Positions 11,121-22,319 are shown, numbered from the stretch's first letter. The stretch is 64,000 nt of DNA from Diplolepis rosae (GCA_030998225.1 JAPYXD010000680.1:3534001-3598000); one strand, 5' to 3'. Translations and numbers: made by a program. The notes: generated by a model not told the origin, from the sequence alone.

Positions 11121-11469
11121 TCTGTAAAAATGAAAAAAATATCAAAATTGGTTTCAAAGTCGAAAAACTGTAATTTTTATCATAAATATGTAAGTTTTCC
11201 TGCACATCAACAAAAAATTACGACTTGTAAATTTTTTTCAGAAAAAATTAGCTTTTACAGTATTTATCCAGTGATAAAATTTCCAATCTTGAAAGTCAGT
11301 AAAAATTGGTCAAATATAGTTATTTAAAAAATATATTTCGTTTAAAAAAATTCTTTTAACGATATCAACCACTGAAAACTTTATTTTAAATTAATAATAC
11401 TTGTCCCGGAAAAATAAGCCATGGTTTATAAAAATCAGATCAATTTTTAAAAAAATGAAAAAAGCGACG
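11121..11469. other. Intergenic, nothing recognised
   Basis: AT-rich stretch between the GC-rich inverted-repeat element and the 155-bp array. Confidence 0.4.
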
Positions 11470-12450
11470 ACGGTTCTGGTTTCATCTATAAAAAACGTTT
11501 ATATAAAAATCAAAAATTTAATTTCCCGTCAAAATATACGAGATACGATAAAAATGTTCCAGATAAAATTATCCATCTCAAGAAGATATACCAATTTACT
11601 TCAGACCACTTTTTGATCGGACACGTAATTTTCGTTTTAATAGTAAAAAACCTTAGTAAAAATGAAAAATTCCATTTTGCACCAAATCTATGTTGAATGC
11701 GTAAAAAATTCTCGAAAACAAAATTGTTCGTTTGAAAAAGATCTACAAATTTGTACTTGACTATTTTTTCATAAGAGTCATATTTTTTGTTTTATTTGTC
11801 AACAACGTTTTTATAAAAATCAAAAATTCAATTTTCCCGACAAAATATACGAGATATGATAAAAATGTTCAAGATAAAATTGTCCATCTCAAGAAGATAT
11901 ACCAATTTACTTCAGACCACTTTTTGATCGAACACGTAATTTTCCTTTTAATAGTAAAAAACCTCAACAAAAATGAAAAATTCCATTTTGCACCAAATCT
12001 ATGTTGGATACGTAAAAAATTCTCAAAAAAAAAATTGTTCGTCTGAAAAAGATCTACAAATTTGTACTCGACTATTTTTTCATACGAGTAATATTTTTTG
12101 TTTTATTTGTCAAAAACGTTTATGTAAAAATCAAAAATTTAATTTCCCGTCAAAATATACGAGATACGATAAAAATGTTCCAGATAAAATTATCCATCTC
12201 AAGAAGATATACCAATTTACTTCAGACCACTTTTTGATCGGATACGTGATTTTCGTTTTAATAGTATAAAACCTTATAAAAATGAAAAATTCCATTTTGC
12301 AGCAAATCTAGGCTGGATACGTAAAAATTGTTCAAAAATTCAATTTTCCTGACAGAACATACAAGAAACGGAAAAGAGTCTTCAGAAACAAAGTTGTTTA
12401 TTTCAAAAAGATCTATAACTTCAGTGTTGACCATTTTTTCATAAGAGTTA
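11470..12450 (-). repeat. Tandem array of about 155-bp monomers in dimeric order
   Basis: GATATACCAATTTACTTC occurs at about 11584, 11894 and 12208 (spacing 310 and 314), and ATTTTTTCATAAGAGT-type segments alternate with it. The unit is thus a dimer of two diverged monomers of about 155 bp. In the opposite orientation the same monomer (TATCTCGTATATTTTGGCGG) forms the arrays at 35.4 and 47.8 kb. The plus-strand open frames here only reflect the repeat. Confidence 0.8.
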
Positions 12451-12485
12451 TATCATTATTTTATTAATGAAAAATAAAACCTTAA

Positions 12486-12718
12486 GGGCGTGTGATACTT
12501 GAGAAAAGTAGGAAATCCATGCAAACACCTTGGTTCAGTTTCTACATGTTTACGTCCAAAATTCATAAATATTTTCCAAACCAAAAGTGGTCTATCTGTC
12601 TCCCTTTTAGTCTCCTCTACCATTTCTCAAATTTTGAGAACAAAATTTTATTTTGGACGTAAACATGTAGAAACCTAAAATGAACAAAATTTGCTAAATT
12701 ACTAAGTATCACATGCCC
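12486..12718. mobile_element. 233-bp TTAA MITE, GGGCRTGTGATACTT family
   Basis: TTAA at 12482-12485 and 12719-12722 flank inverted ends GGGCGTGTGATACTTGAG and GGGCATGTGATACTTAG (complement of the right end). Internally CTACATGTTTACGTCCAAAA is also inverted. A second complete copy is at 40702-41042 and a left part at 28919. Confidence 0.85.
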
Positions 12719-12722
12719 TTAA

Positions 12723-13079
12723 CTCAAACTTTCGATAATGCAGTGTGAAAATTGAAAAAGGAAAAATAGTCCAGGGCGAAAAAAAATTCCAGTTCGATTA
12801 CAATATTTCACGATGCAAGATACAGAAATTGTATATTTTCGTTTTATTAATCAATTCGAATAGGACATCTCCACTGTCTAGGAATTCGCTGACTCGTTTT
12901 AATAGCCTTTTTTTATACTTTATGGTGAGCCTCCTGAAGTGAAACTGTGTGAAGAACACTTTCCCATACGCTGTTATGTACAGGAATAACCGACGCTATA
13001 CGTCCGGCATGATACTCACGGTAAGGAGAGTATAGACTGGTTCACCTTGGACGTGTCTCGGGCAAAGTGACTCGACTCG
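12723..13079. other. Intergenic, partly mixed composition
   Basis: AT-rich to about 12940. 12940-13080 is of mixed composition (TACGTCCGGCATGATACTCA and similar) but is not recognised. Confidence 0.35.
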
Positions 13080-13355
13080 ATGCCACAGACGCAGACGCGT
13101 TTTCTTACTACCAAGCTCCACTCATTCGGTTATCAAATGTCGAAGGAACAAGTTGGAACGCCGAGAAGCCAAGTGCCACTCAAACCGTATAAGGATGTCA
13201 ATTTCAACATTTTCAAGGATCTGCTTCTTGTTACCAAAACCTTAAGTTGCAGAACCATCAACGAAATCCTAATAAACTTTATTTTCTACTCTGACAACAT
13301 ATTTCTTATGAATTCTAGCTCATTCATGGTGAAAAATATCTGTTGCATTTACTGA
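13080..13355 (+). CDS. Hypothetical ORF, 91 codons
   Basis: ATG at 13080 opens a frame beginning MPQTQTRFLTTKLHSFGYQM. A second in-frame ATG with an A at -3 lies at about 13137. The first 60 residues are of mixed composition, with Lys, Pro and Arg, and the last 25 are AT-driven (FIFYSDNIFLM..), as if reading into non-coding sequence. It could be a short exon followed by an intron, or a relic. No domain recognised and no promoter seen. The motif ATCTGTTGCATTYACTGAGT at its 3' end recurs at about 52640, so that end is repetitive. Confidence 0.2.
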   Translation: MPQTQTRFLTTKLHSFGYQMSKEQVGTPRSQVPLKPYKDVNFNIFKDLLLVTKTLSCRTINEILINFIFYSDNIFLMNSSSFMVKNICCIY

Positions 13356-13595
13356 GTAGGATACATCAAGGAAATGTTATTTTTTTAAATAACATTATTG
13401 TTTCTGAACTATTTTAATTTTTTTCTCATAGGATAAATCAATTTTATAGAAGGAATCATAGGGTTAGAGCACCAGACGTTGGCACTGCGCCAGTAGTTGG
13501 CACCTCACTTTAGTTATTTCAAAATAATAAAGGAATAGAGATATTTACTGTATTTTGCCTAAGCCAATTGAGTTCTGCTGTCATTTTTACATTAA

Positions 13596-15069
13596 CCCTT
13601 TAACGCCCAGATGTGCAGAATTTTCACGTTGACTAGAATGTCGTACCATTTATAGAAAAAAGATGAAAAAGGATCGGAAACTCCATATCCTACCGTTTTT
13701 GGGGTCGCTCTGTTGAATGGCACAGTCAGAATTCTCCAAAAATGACGCTCTAAACCCTTTATTTTCCCAAAAATACCCAAAAAAACGCTATTTTTGGGAT
13801 ACGATTTTTTTTTAATTTAAAATTTCACTATGTTCCCGACACTTAGGCAACTTCTAACTTATCAGAAACGTGTTCTCAAGACTGGTACTTTTAAAATATG
13901 CTGAAATATGCATTGAAATATTTTGTTTTTCTTTGTTCTCTAATTCAAAATGGCGTCTGGACGTTTGAAATTTTTTGAAATTCAGAATATTGATCCTATT
14001 TCGGATTTTCCAGGTTACTTCGTAGTATGATCATACAAATAAGTTATTACGAGTTTTGTCTCACCGATTGTGATTGGCGGAAGCAATATTAGCCCATAAA
14101 ATTAAAATTCAATATGGCCGCTGCCATGAAACTAGTAGGAATACGTATATTTCGAGTTTTATTACAAACCAGGATGGTGTAAAATTTGCCAATTAGCAAT
14201 CTCATAGGTTTTAGTCATCACTAAATTCGAATCTCAGGTGAGTTTTTCGAAATTTAAAATGGCTGATTCAATATGGCGGACCCGTAATGTAAAATTTGAT
14301 ATTCCTGAAATAAAAAAATACTGCCGCATTTTACGCAAAATTTAAAATCAAAATTATTCCTGATGTTTTTTTTATTACAAGAGTTGTTTTCGAGAAAAAA
14401 ATTCCAAAATTATGAGGCTTCCCGAAATTATTCAAAATTTACATATATCTATATTTTTTGTCTCAGACATTGCTAATATTTCATAAAATAATGTTCATAT
14501 GAATCATACATGAAACTTACTTATAATATGTCATTCTGATTCTGGTGTAACTTACTAATTACACTAATTCTAATTTTAATTTTATGGGCTAATATTGCTT
14601 CCGCCAATCACAATAGGTGAGACAAAACTTGTAACAACTTATTTGTATGATCACACTACAAAGTAACCTGGAAAATCCGAAATAGGATCAATATTCTGAA
14701 TTTCAAAAAATTTCAAACGTCCAGACGCCATTTTGAATTAGAGAAAAAAAAAATATATTTCAATGCATATTTTAAAAACACAAGTCTCGAAAACACGTTT
14801 CTGATAAGTTAAAAGTTGCCTAAGTGTCGGGAACATAGTGAAAATTTAAATTAAAAAAAAAATCGTACCCCAAAAACAGCGTTTTTTTGGGTATTTTTTG
14901 GAAAATAAAAGGTTTAGCGTCATTTTATGAGAATTCTGACTGTGCCATTCGAAAGAGCGATCCCAAAAACGGTAGGACATGGAGTTTCCGATCCTTTTTC
15001 ATCTTTTTTCTATAAATAGAACGACATTGTAGTCAACGTGAAAATTCTGCACATCTAAGCGTTAAAGGG
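13596..15069. mobile_element. 1.47-kb TTAA foldback element
   Basis: TTAA (13592-13595, 15070-15073) brackets ends CCCTTTAACGCCCAGATGTG and, inverted, CCCTTTAACGCTTAGATGTG. The arms run for roughly 500 bp each (about 13596-14112 and 14569-15069) with high similarity, around a loop of about 456 bp. TTAA plus CCC-starting termini is piggyBac-like. The sequence is non-coding. A transcript across it could fold into a long double-stranded RNA; that is inference. Confidence 0.85.
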
Positions 15070-15369
15070 TTAAGGGGGCCTTCCACCTTGTGTATTTTTT
15101 TTTACTAGAAACAATTATGAAACGTTAGGAAACACAAAAATAATAGTTTGCAAGACTCTGTGAACAATAATAGAATTTTAAATTAGAAAACAAAAATTTT
15201 TCAAGAAGCAAATTGTAATTAGACGGTAAGTTTTCATATAAAACAAAAAAGTGTTATAGCTAACGATATGTTATATTTGAATGTAACACATTAAGAGCTA
15301 CTCAAAAAAAATAAAACACAAAATTATCTATTTCCATGCAAAATGAGATATCAATTAAAAAATAAATTA

Positions 15370-15575
15370 AATTAAAGGCATTATGGCCATGGATCAACCA
15401 GATCACGTGACTAAATTCCTGTAAAAGTTCGTGTAATATTATTTTTTTATTGTACAAAATGCCTTCCTGTAAATTTGGAAAATACAACAGAAAACAATAA
15501 AGAACGTCTGTCAACTTCGTTTGAGAGAAAAGTTGGCAAAAAATTTTACAGTTTACTGTGATTGTCAACAAGTTT
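15370..15575. repeat. CACGTGAC-end repeat, partial copy
   Basis: GGCCATGGATCAACCAGATC followed by ACGTGAC begins at about 15384. The next 190 bp match, inverted, part of the copy at 38.39 kb (for example the AGAACGTCTGTC / GACAGACGTT region). Other copies start at 32357 and 55480. Confidence 0.5.
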
Positions 15576-15734
15576 TTGAATTTTTTTCAAAATGTTGACT
15601 AAAAAGACATAGAATAATTAGGATTCGGTTTTTTTAAAATAATAATTCCACTTAATTTCTTACCACATCATCTTTAATATCATTAAATTGGTTTGAGCTT
15701 CAGTATTAAATTATAAGAAATAAACTTAAACGTA
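15576..15734. other. Spacer, AT-rich
   Basis: Nothing recognised between the CACGTGAC repeat and the GC-rich block. Confidence 0.4.
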
Positions 15735-15845
15735 TGCGAAGAGCACAAGACCAAGCGCGAAGCGCGCAGCGCGACGATCTAGTATTACGGAGCGCGAAGC
15801 GCGACGATCGAATCGCGCGCCCTAGGCGCGCTCAAGCTTGCGAGC
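15735..15845. repeat. GC-rich palindromic GCGCGAAGCGCGACGATC repeat
   Basis: The words GCGCGAAGCGCG, GCGACGATC and CGCGCGCCCTAGGCGCGC repeat within about 110 bp in otherwise AT-rich DNA. The end abuts an (AT)n tract. Several hairpins are possible. No coding. Confidence 0.7.
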
Positions 15846-16025
15846 GAAAATAATATTTATTATTTATTTATTATTATATATTATTATATTATTATTTTTT
15901 TTATATATTATAAATATATATATATATTATATATATAATATAATATATATATATATAATATATATTATAAATATAAATATATTATATTATATATATATTA
16001 TTATTTTATTTATTTATTATTTAAT
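15846..16025. repeat. (AT)n / TAT-rich low-complexity tract
   Basis: About 180 bp composed almost only of A and T (TATATAT, TTATTATTA). The open frame here is an artefact. Confidence 0.9.
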
Positions 16026-16834
16026 ATAAATATTCTGTGAAAATTTCAAGTTGATCCAGTTAATAGTTTTAAAACTATTCTATGATAATAGTATACTTTT
16101 TTATAAACAATAAACGAGCGCTTTTTCCCCTCAAAATTCATAAATAAACTTTCAGAGGCCGTCATTTTGCTTAACTTGAAAAAAAGGATAAGCTTTGATT
16201 AAGCACTAGATGAAGTATTTCAATAATAATTTTGTTTTATTTCATTGATTTTAGATAAAGAAGTAAAATGTACTGATGGTCACCGTGAGGCAATATTTTT
16301 AAGAATTTACTTAAAATATAGTGCAAAAACTTGATATTAATTATATAATAAAAAAATTATACTGCATTGTAAAACAAAGTCTTGAAAATGTATATTTTAT
16401 GACGCCTCTGATTTTAATTTTCAAATTTTTCGTAAATTTTTACTTTACACACACTATGCGTAAAAATCAAGTTTACACACCGAAAACAATGGATAAAAAG
16501 GTACTTTACGCATTCTATGAAAAAAGTCTATTTTCCTATTCTTCAGAATATTATTAATATACTTAAACTCGTCAATGAAACTTGAAACTATCCGCGAACA
16601 AAATATTACGAAAATTCATTAAATCCTAGAAACTTGAATTTTATTTGTCATTGGAACGACAAATATTCACTAATCCTACTTCAACTTGGTAACTGATCCA
16701 AATTTGCTCTATAGTAGAGCTTTCAACACAATTGCTTTCATACTAAATTTTTGCCTGAGTGATTCAAGTGCACGTTGGAAAGAAAATGTATATGATTTAA
16801 ACAAATTGTTCATTTTTATCTGAGTTTTTTTAGC
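16026..16834. other. Intergenic, nothing recognised
   Basis: AT-rich. The open frame at 16321-16557 has no recognised motif. Confidence 0.4.
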
Positions 16835-16995
16835 GCGAAATTTTTTCTATTGAAAGTGTTTTTTGTAGAGAATACAATGATTTGTTCTGATCAGGTACAA
16901 AAATTCAAAAGATATTTTTCGATTTTGGTTCCTGATTAAAACAAATCTTTACATTCTCCGTAAAAAACACTTTCTGTCGAAAAAATTTCGTTTGC
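16835..16995. repeat. Short foldback (AAAGTGTTTTTTGTAGAGAA)
   Basis: Segments 16840-16910 and 16920-16993 are imperfect inverted copies (TTTTTTCTATTGAAAGTGTT against AACACTTTCTGTCGAAAAAA). Non-coding. Confidence 0.6.
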
Positions 16996-17047
16996 AAATG
17001 AAAAATTCTGATTAATTGAAATATTTGCTTAATTCAACTAAATCATA

Positions 17048-17204
17048 CTCTCTAGATCTAAATGAGTAAAAAATGAGCCACTCATTTCATTAATAGTTAT
17101 ATAGTTTTTGAAAAGTAATTAGTAAAAAAATGACTAATAATTAGTAGACTTTTTCACTAAAGTAAAGTACTGGCTCACTTTTCACTAATTCAGACTCAGA
17201 GAGG
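17048..17204. mobile_element. MITE with CTCTCTAGATCT end and ACTAAT words
   Basis: The left end CTCTCTAGATCTAAATGAGT and the right end (complement CTCTCTGAGTCTGAATTAGT) are inverted repeats. TA precedes the left end; the right TA is not preserved. The interior repeats AGTAATTAGTAA/ACTAATAATTAG words. The ends relate to the MITE at 42240. Confidence 0.55.
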
Positions 17205-17209
17205 AGCTG

Positions 17210-17640
17210 CACAAACCATCTTTAGTTGAATCAACCAAATTTCGGTCGAATTAACTAATTATTTTCCTGTTTAATGAACCAAATGATTTGTTTCATTGAA
17301 ACAAAAGCGCTTCACCAATTCAATTTAATTGATTCGCCCAAAACATTTTATGAATTAAGCAAATATTATCAACCAAATAACTTGTTGAAGCAAATCAAAA
17401 AATGTTAGTCTGTTTAACCAAAAATTTAATTAAATTTAAAAAATTGTTTTGTTGAGGCAGCTGAATACTGATCGACAAAGTTTTTTCTAAGTGCGGCTTT
17501 TTGTTAAGTCAACAAAATAATCTACTCAACTTAACAAAACATTGGTTGCTCAGAACAAAATTGCTTATTTTGTTTAAACAATTTATTTACTTGATGATAC
17601 TTCGTTGGTCTCAGGAAGTCTTTTAGGTTAATTAACTGAA
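17210..17640. repeat. Word-iterated repeat (AACCAAAT / AACAAAAT)
   Basis: Many copies of short words in both orientations (AATCAACCAAAT, GAACCAAATGATTTG, CAACAAAATAA, AACTTAACAAAAC). It resembles the interior of the MITE at 46424. Ends are not clear. Confidence 0.45.
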
Positions 17641-17674
17641 TTGATTTGTTCTCATGCAAAAGGATTACTATGAT

Positions 17675-17860
17675 TCAGACCAGGCCCAGGCCCAGGCCTG
17701 GTAATCCCCGACTTGGCATAAAACACAAAAGCATTCCTGGAGTCAGCCTGGCAAATGAATATTGTTATTGTAGCTGCATTTTCGTGACTTTTTGACTAAC
17801 CGGGCCCAAGTCTCATTCGTTATTTCACGCCAGGCTAGGGCCAGGTCAAAAAATTTCAGA
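17675..17860. repeat. CCAGGCC-word repeat
   Basis: CAGGCCCAGGCCCAGGCCTG at about 17682-17701, with CCAGGCTAGGGCCAGG at the far end (about 17832-17848). It relates to the GGCCTGGGCC words in the 49.4-50.3 kb repeat. Confidence 0.5.
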
Positions 17861-18196
17861 ATGGTTTAGAGTGCAAGCATTTGTTGTAATAAAAAATATA
17901 ATTTTGTTTTTGCAGCTAAAAAATGTTTCTATCATAAGCAAAGTTGGTTACACAAATTCTTTGCTTGAGTCAACCTTACAGTAAGCAAATTATTTAGTAT
18001 TTAATTATAAATATTTTGGGATATTATGATCTCTTTTATTATGTAGTTAATAAAATATATAAGCGTTCAAAAACAACTAGTCTGGTTTTCCATGATCCAT
18101 GCCTTCTAAATAGTGCCTAAAGTCGGTATTTTTTTATGAACCTATGTCATAGTTACGTTTTTAGAAAATTTCAAAGCGAATTTCCAACATTGCACA
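17861..18196. other. Intergenic, nothing recognised
   Basis: AT-rich spacer before the open segment at 18.2 kb. Confidence 0.4.
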
Positions 18197-18364
18197 ATGA
18201 TGGGATTGCAAATGAATTTCTACGATATCTGCAAGCTCGACCGCGACTGTCGCAGCATCGAAACAATGGAAATATTCCTAAAAGCGTGGCACACAAGTTT
18301 ACGTGATAAAAATGTTGAATCGTTCAACATGGTTTGCAAAGTGTGGGCCTGCAGTATTGATTAG
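18197..18364 (+). CDS. Candidate small exon or relic, 55 codons
   Basis: Two successive ATGs at 18197 and 18200 open a frame containing FYDICKLDRDCRSIETMEIF and ending at TAG 18362-18364. The frame is open upstream to a TTTTTAG-AAAATTTC junction near 18163 that could be a splice acceptor. Codon content (GAC CGC GAC TGT CGC AGC) is clearly less AT-rich than the surroundings, which suggests real or recently real coding. It has five cysteines and a charged stretch. No family recognised. Confidence 0.3.
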   Translation: MMGLQMNFYDICKLDRDCRSIETMEIFLKAWHTSLRDKNVESFNMVCKVWACSID

Positions 18365-20010
18365 TCCATATGAAACGGTTGAGAATTTTTCTGAATCCGG
18401 AACTAATCAGAAGTTTAGTTTTTTTATTGGAAAATTCAAGTGTGCACCTGATGAATAGTTGATTAGACAAATGATTGTGTTTATTAACGCTTGTTTTTTA
18501 AATTAAAAATTTGAAGAATTTATTTCATCATATTTTCCTAGTGCTTCCCTTAATTAGCTAAAATCTTCTAATTTATCATTTGAATTTTACTGATATCGAT
18601 ATACACCAATTTTTTCAAATTCATTGGATTTCATTAAAAGAGATTTATTTTTATAATTTTATTTTTATATTTATTATTATTTTTCAAATTTTAAAGAATT
18701 TGAAATCTTTCTAAATTTCAAACTCAACTAATTAATTTGAAATAATTTATTATTATTTTTAGATTCTAAAATAAAGGTGTTTGTTTAAGTTTTGTATTTA
18801 AAAAAATATTTTTTCATGATTCAAGGCATTAAAAAATTCATTTTTAAAAATTTAATGAGATCAAGTTGTGAAAAATTGTTCCTCGAGAAAATAAGCTCTT
18901 TTTCATTAAAATTCCGTCATTTTTTGAAAATCGGTGTCTAGAAATAGAAAAAGAGTTTTGTCAAGAATAAAAGTTTTAAAATAAATAATTTCTGTGCGTT
19001 CTGAAAGTTTTAATGAAATATTATCTTTTTCTTCGAAATTATATAATTAATTATAAATTTTCGTATTATTCTTGCGCTTACATCAAGTACTACAAATATT
19101 ATACCAAGTACAGTTTTGCACTAAAAAAATGTTTCAAAAAATTAAAACCCATTTACAATTAAAAATTACTGTAGTAAATAGTTTGAACTTCTTTTGTAGC
19201 CTATCTCCAGAACTGATGTATGAAATACGAGTAAAAAGGAGTTAATTTACAGTGAAAACTATTTTTAAAACTAAAATGAGCTTTTTCAACTTCATATGAA
19301 AAACTCTATATTTAGCTTTAAAATATGAGAATTTTATAGAATCCTTTCTGAGTAACATTACTGTTAACTATTATATCGTGACATGTTTCCGTACATGTTC
19401 ATTGATTTTTTTTTCCTGAATTTAATGTGATATATACAATATATCAAATTTAATAAACGCAATTATGAGTTTTAATACACATAAAAATGTCGATAAAACA
19501 TATTATTTTATAGATTTTTTTATAACTCGTAAATTATAAAAATTATTTTACAATATTTCAGATCAATTTAATTAAGAAAACTAATTTTCCAAATACTCAG
19601 ATATCTTAAATAATTTAAAAATGAATTTGTATCTATAATAATCTACTTTAATAAATACTTTAATAAACTAATTAAATTGAATATCTCAGTATATTTAATT
19701 TTATACACCAGTGTATTGTTTCACAAATAATATACAGAGATATTAAATTTATTAAATTATTGGAATACTATGGAATATTATTATTTATTTATTAATGATT
19801 ATTAATAAATCATTAATAATTAATTAATATTCAATTTAATTATTATAATTATTAATTATTTATAAAATTTAATTATATAAAGGTCCACATGAAATTTTAC
19901 AATATTTCTAACAGTGATTAAGTCAATTTTCTAATAGTACAGTATAGTTTTATTTATTGATGCCAATTCTGTTAAAATTAAAGAATTAGAAGTGAATCCA
20001 GAAACATAAC
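18365..20010. other. Very AT-rich intergenic DNA
   Basis: Long AT-rich stretch, especially 19750-19880 (TAATTATTAATTATT). At 19673-19765 a segment reads, inverted, the same as 45929-46006 (ATACACTGGTGTAT core), so it is an interspersed repeat copy. Confidence 0.5.
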
Positions 20011-20169
20011 ATGAATGCAGGTAGAAAAAAAAGGTATGATCGACATAACATGCAAAGTTATAACAGAGAATTTCAGATTCAAGTGGTTGATAGGCGAAGC
20101 GTTAGAAGAAATTCGAAACCAACAGTAGATTGGGGAAGGCGTCCACTTGAGCAAAATTACAGGTCCTAA
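20011..20169 (+). CDS. Candidate short coding exon, 52 codons, basic
   Basis: ATG at 20011 opens MNAGRKKRYDRHNMQSYNRE and continues to a stop at 20167-20169. The translated segment is strongly basic and hydrophilic, and the DNA is less AT-rich than its flanks. TACAG-GTCCTA at 20158-20166 could be a splice donor, so the stop may lie in an intron. Not recognised. A relic of a transposon gene is equally possible. Confidence 0.3.
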   Translation: MNAGRKKRYDRHNMQSYNREFQIQVVDRRSVRRNSKPTVDWGRRPLEQNYRS

Positions 20170-20699
20170 AAGCTTTAGAATAGATGAGAATCATCGAGTT
20201 CTTCCATGTTTGCTTTAAATCTGTTTGCATAGGTCTCTTTTCTCACCTCGGATACGGATAAAGTCTCTGAATCATATGTTAAAGTATGAAAATCAGATTT
20301 CCAAGCCTAATAATAAAATTATGGCATTTTATACATGCGGATCAGTAATCAGCCTTATACAAGTTTCAATTATATTTTCTACTTCATCAGTTATTAATTA
20401 ATTACTTGAATTTAATTAATGACCATTTTGATAAATTAAAAAATTTGAATTCCATATAGTGAACCTAAATCAATAAAAGGCAGAGTATTGGATTGTTGGG
20501 TTAAGCTGAGTTATTTCAATTTTTTAGAAAATCAGGCCATTTTTCAAAAGTGGTGATGCATCTAAATATTTTTTTAAATAAATTTTTTCAAAGAAATATT
20601 TTAAATGTTGATTTATTAAAAATAATGACTCCATGAAAACGTTTTTCATTCTTTCTCAACGTAGGAAAGTAGAAAAAAATGAATTGAATGTCTATTATA
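20170..20699. other. Intergenic, nothing recognised
   Basis: AT-rich, no features seen. Confidence 0.4.
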
Positions 20700-21340
20700 A
20701 GTTCTTTGAATAGGAAAATGTGACTTTCCTACTAGCGGGTCAAAAAGTGCATTTTTTCCCCTCACGGAAAAAAATCCAATTTTTGACCCCTAAGTGGGAG
20801 AAAAATCTTATGCAACATGGGAAAAATAATTTTCCCAACACGTCTAGTAACAATAGCACTTTCACAGTCGGTTTTGAGACGGGAAAATGGCTGTCTTCAC
20901 AAAAGTTGCTATTTTCCCCACGAATGGGGAAAGCAGACATTTTTCCGTCTCAAAATAGACGATGAAAGTAGAGTTGTCACTAAACATGTTGGTAAAAATA
21001 ACATATTTTACTTGTAGGGAACTAACGATTGTCAATTTGTGTGATTGCAGCACTTGTCTCCAGCTCGCGTTGCAAACTTCACACTCATTGAGAATTGCTC
21101 GTTTTCCCCACTAGTAAAACAAATAGCTATTTTTACTGGTATGTTTGTTGCTCGAGTGAAACGAGGGTAACAATCACATGAGGTAAAAGAACACGATTTT
21201 TTTTTCACTGAGGGTGTCAAAAAATGGATTTTTTCTACGAAGGGGTTATAAAGTGGATTTTCTTTCCTCGTGAGAGGCAAACAAATCCATTTTTGACCCC
21301 CTATTAGAAAAAAATCGTGTGCGATACAGGAAAAACATTA
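20700..21340. repeat. Diverged array of CTACTAGCGGGTCA hairpins
   Basis: It contains CTACTAGCGGGTCAAAAAGT (20730) and its inverted partner, and a strong hairpin at about 20872-20957 (TTTTGAGACGGGAAAATGGC against GCAGACATTTTTCCGTCTCA). It also holds the GAGGGTAACAATCACATGAG module and AGTGGATTTTCTTTCCTCGT. All are diverged relatives of modules at 21535-22312. Confidence 0.6.
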
Positions 21341-21344
21341 ATTT

Positions 21345-21420
21345 CACTCATTATAGTATTTTTGTATTGGCATTGGGTCAGCTTACTTCCATAATAGGAA
21401 TAAATGATTTAAAAAGCATA
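21345..21420 (-). repeat. Copy of the 45.83-kb interspersed repeat
   Basis: ATTTTTGTATTGGCATTGGG is the complement of the sequence near 45865, with flanking agreement over about 60 bp. Confidence 0.5.
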
Positions 21421-21534
21421 TTATAGATATAAAAAAACAAGAAACATCGCAAACGTTTTATAATGATTTAAATTTGGGTCAATATAAAGACGAATACATG
21501 AATACAAATGTGTCACAAAATTAATTTTATTTGT

Positions 21535-22312
21535 TTGGTTGTTACCTTCGCTTTCCTCGGGTATCAAACTTCACACCCGCAAAAAAAAAAATGTTCCTTA
21601 GTTGCACAATATACTATATATTTGACCCGCAGGGGGCAATAAAATACACTTTTTCTACTAGCGGGACAGAAAGTGGATTTGTTTGCCCCGCACGGGGCAA
21701 TAAAGTCCACTTTCTGGCCCGCTGTGTGCAACTGTGTGCAAATCGTGTGCAGCACGGGAAAAACATTTATTTTACTCGTGTGGTTATTACCCTCGCTTTG
21801 CTCGGGCATCAAACTTCACACTCGAAAAATAATTTTTTTTCCTTAGTTGCACAATGTACTATTATGACCCTCTAGTGGAAAAAAAACTGTTTTCTACTAG
21901 CGGGCCATAAAGTGGACTTTATTGCCCCGTGCGGGGCAAACAAATCCACTTTCCGACCCGCTAGTAGAAAAAAAATCGTGTGCAACACGGGAATAGTACA
22001 TTGTGCAACTAGGGAAAAAAAAAATTATTTTGCGAATGTGAAGTTTGATGCCCGAGCAAAGCGAGGGTAACAACCACACGAGTAAAATAAATGTTTTTCC
22101 CGTGTTGCACACGATTTTTTTTCTACTAGCGGGTCAGAAAGTGGATTTGTTTGCCCCGCACGGGGCAATAAAGTCCACTTTATGGCCCACCAGTAGAAAA
22201 AAACATTTATTTTACTCGTGTGATTGTTACCCTCGCTTTGCTCGGGCATCAAACTTCACACTCGCAAAATAAATTTTTTTTTCCTTAGTTGCACAATGTA
22301 CTATATTCTCCC
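21535..22312. repeat. Palindromic hairpin array with GCCCCGCACGGGGC cores
   Basis: Three copies of a 65-75 bp hairpin whose arms read CTAGCGGGTCAGAAAGTGGA and whose centre reads TTGCCCCGCACGGGGCAA lie at about 21650-21725, 21895-21970 and 22125-22200. They alternate with a module containing CCTCGCTTTGCTCGGGCATC and TAGTTGCACAATGTACTAT. The whole is roughly symmetric about 21935. Relatives lie at 20.7, 25.95 and 57.4 kb. The open frames on both strands that share one translated phrase are by-products. Confidence 0.75.
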
Positions 22313-22319
22313 TATCTGC

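Noticed and set aside
11401..12269. Plus-strand frames of about 70-104 codons rich in Lys and Phe
   Set aside because: They repeat with the 155/310-bp tandem units and change frame between units.
15838..16029. 63-codon Ile/Tyr-rich frame resembling a membrane protein
   Set aside because: Pure translation of an AT low-complexity tract.
21564..22272. Repeated open frames sharing one translated phrase
   Set aside because: Derived from copies and inverted copies of the hairpin-array module; no start context or codon bias.
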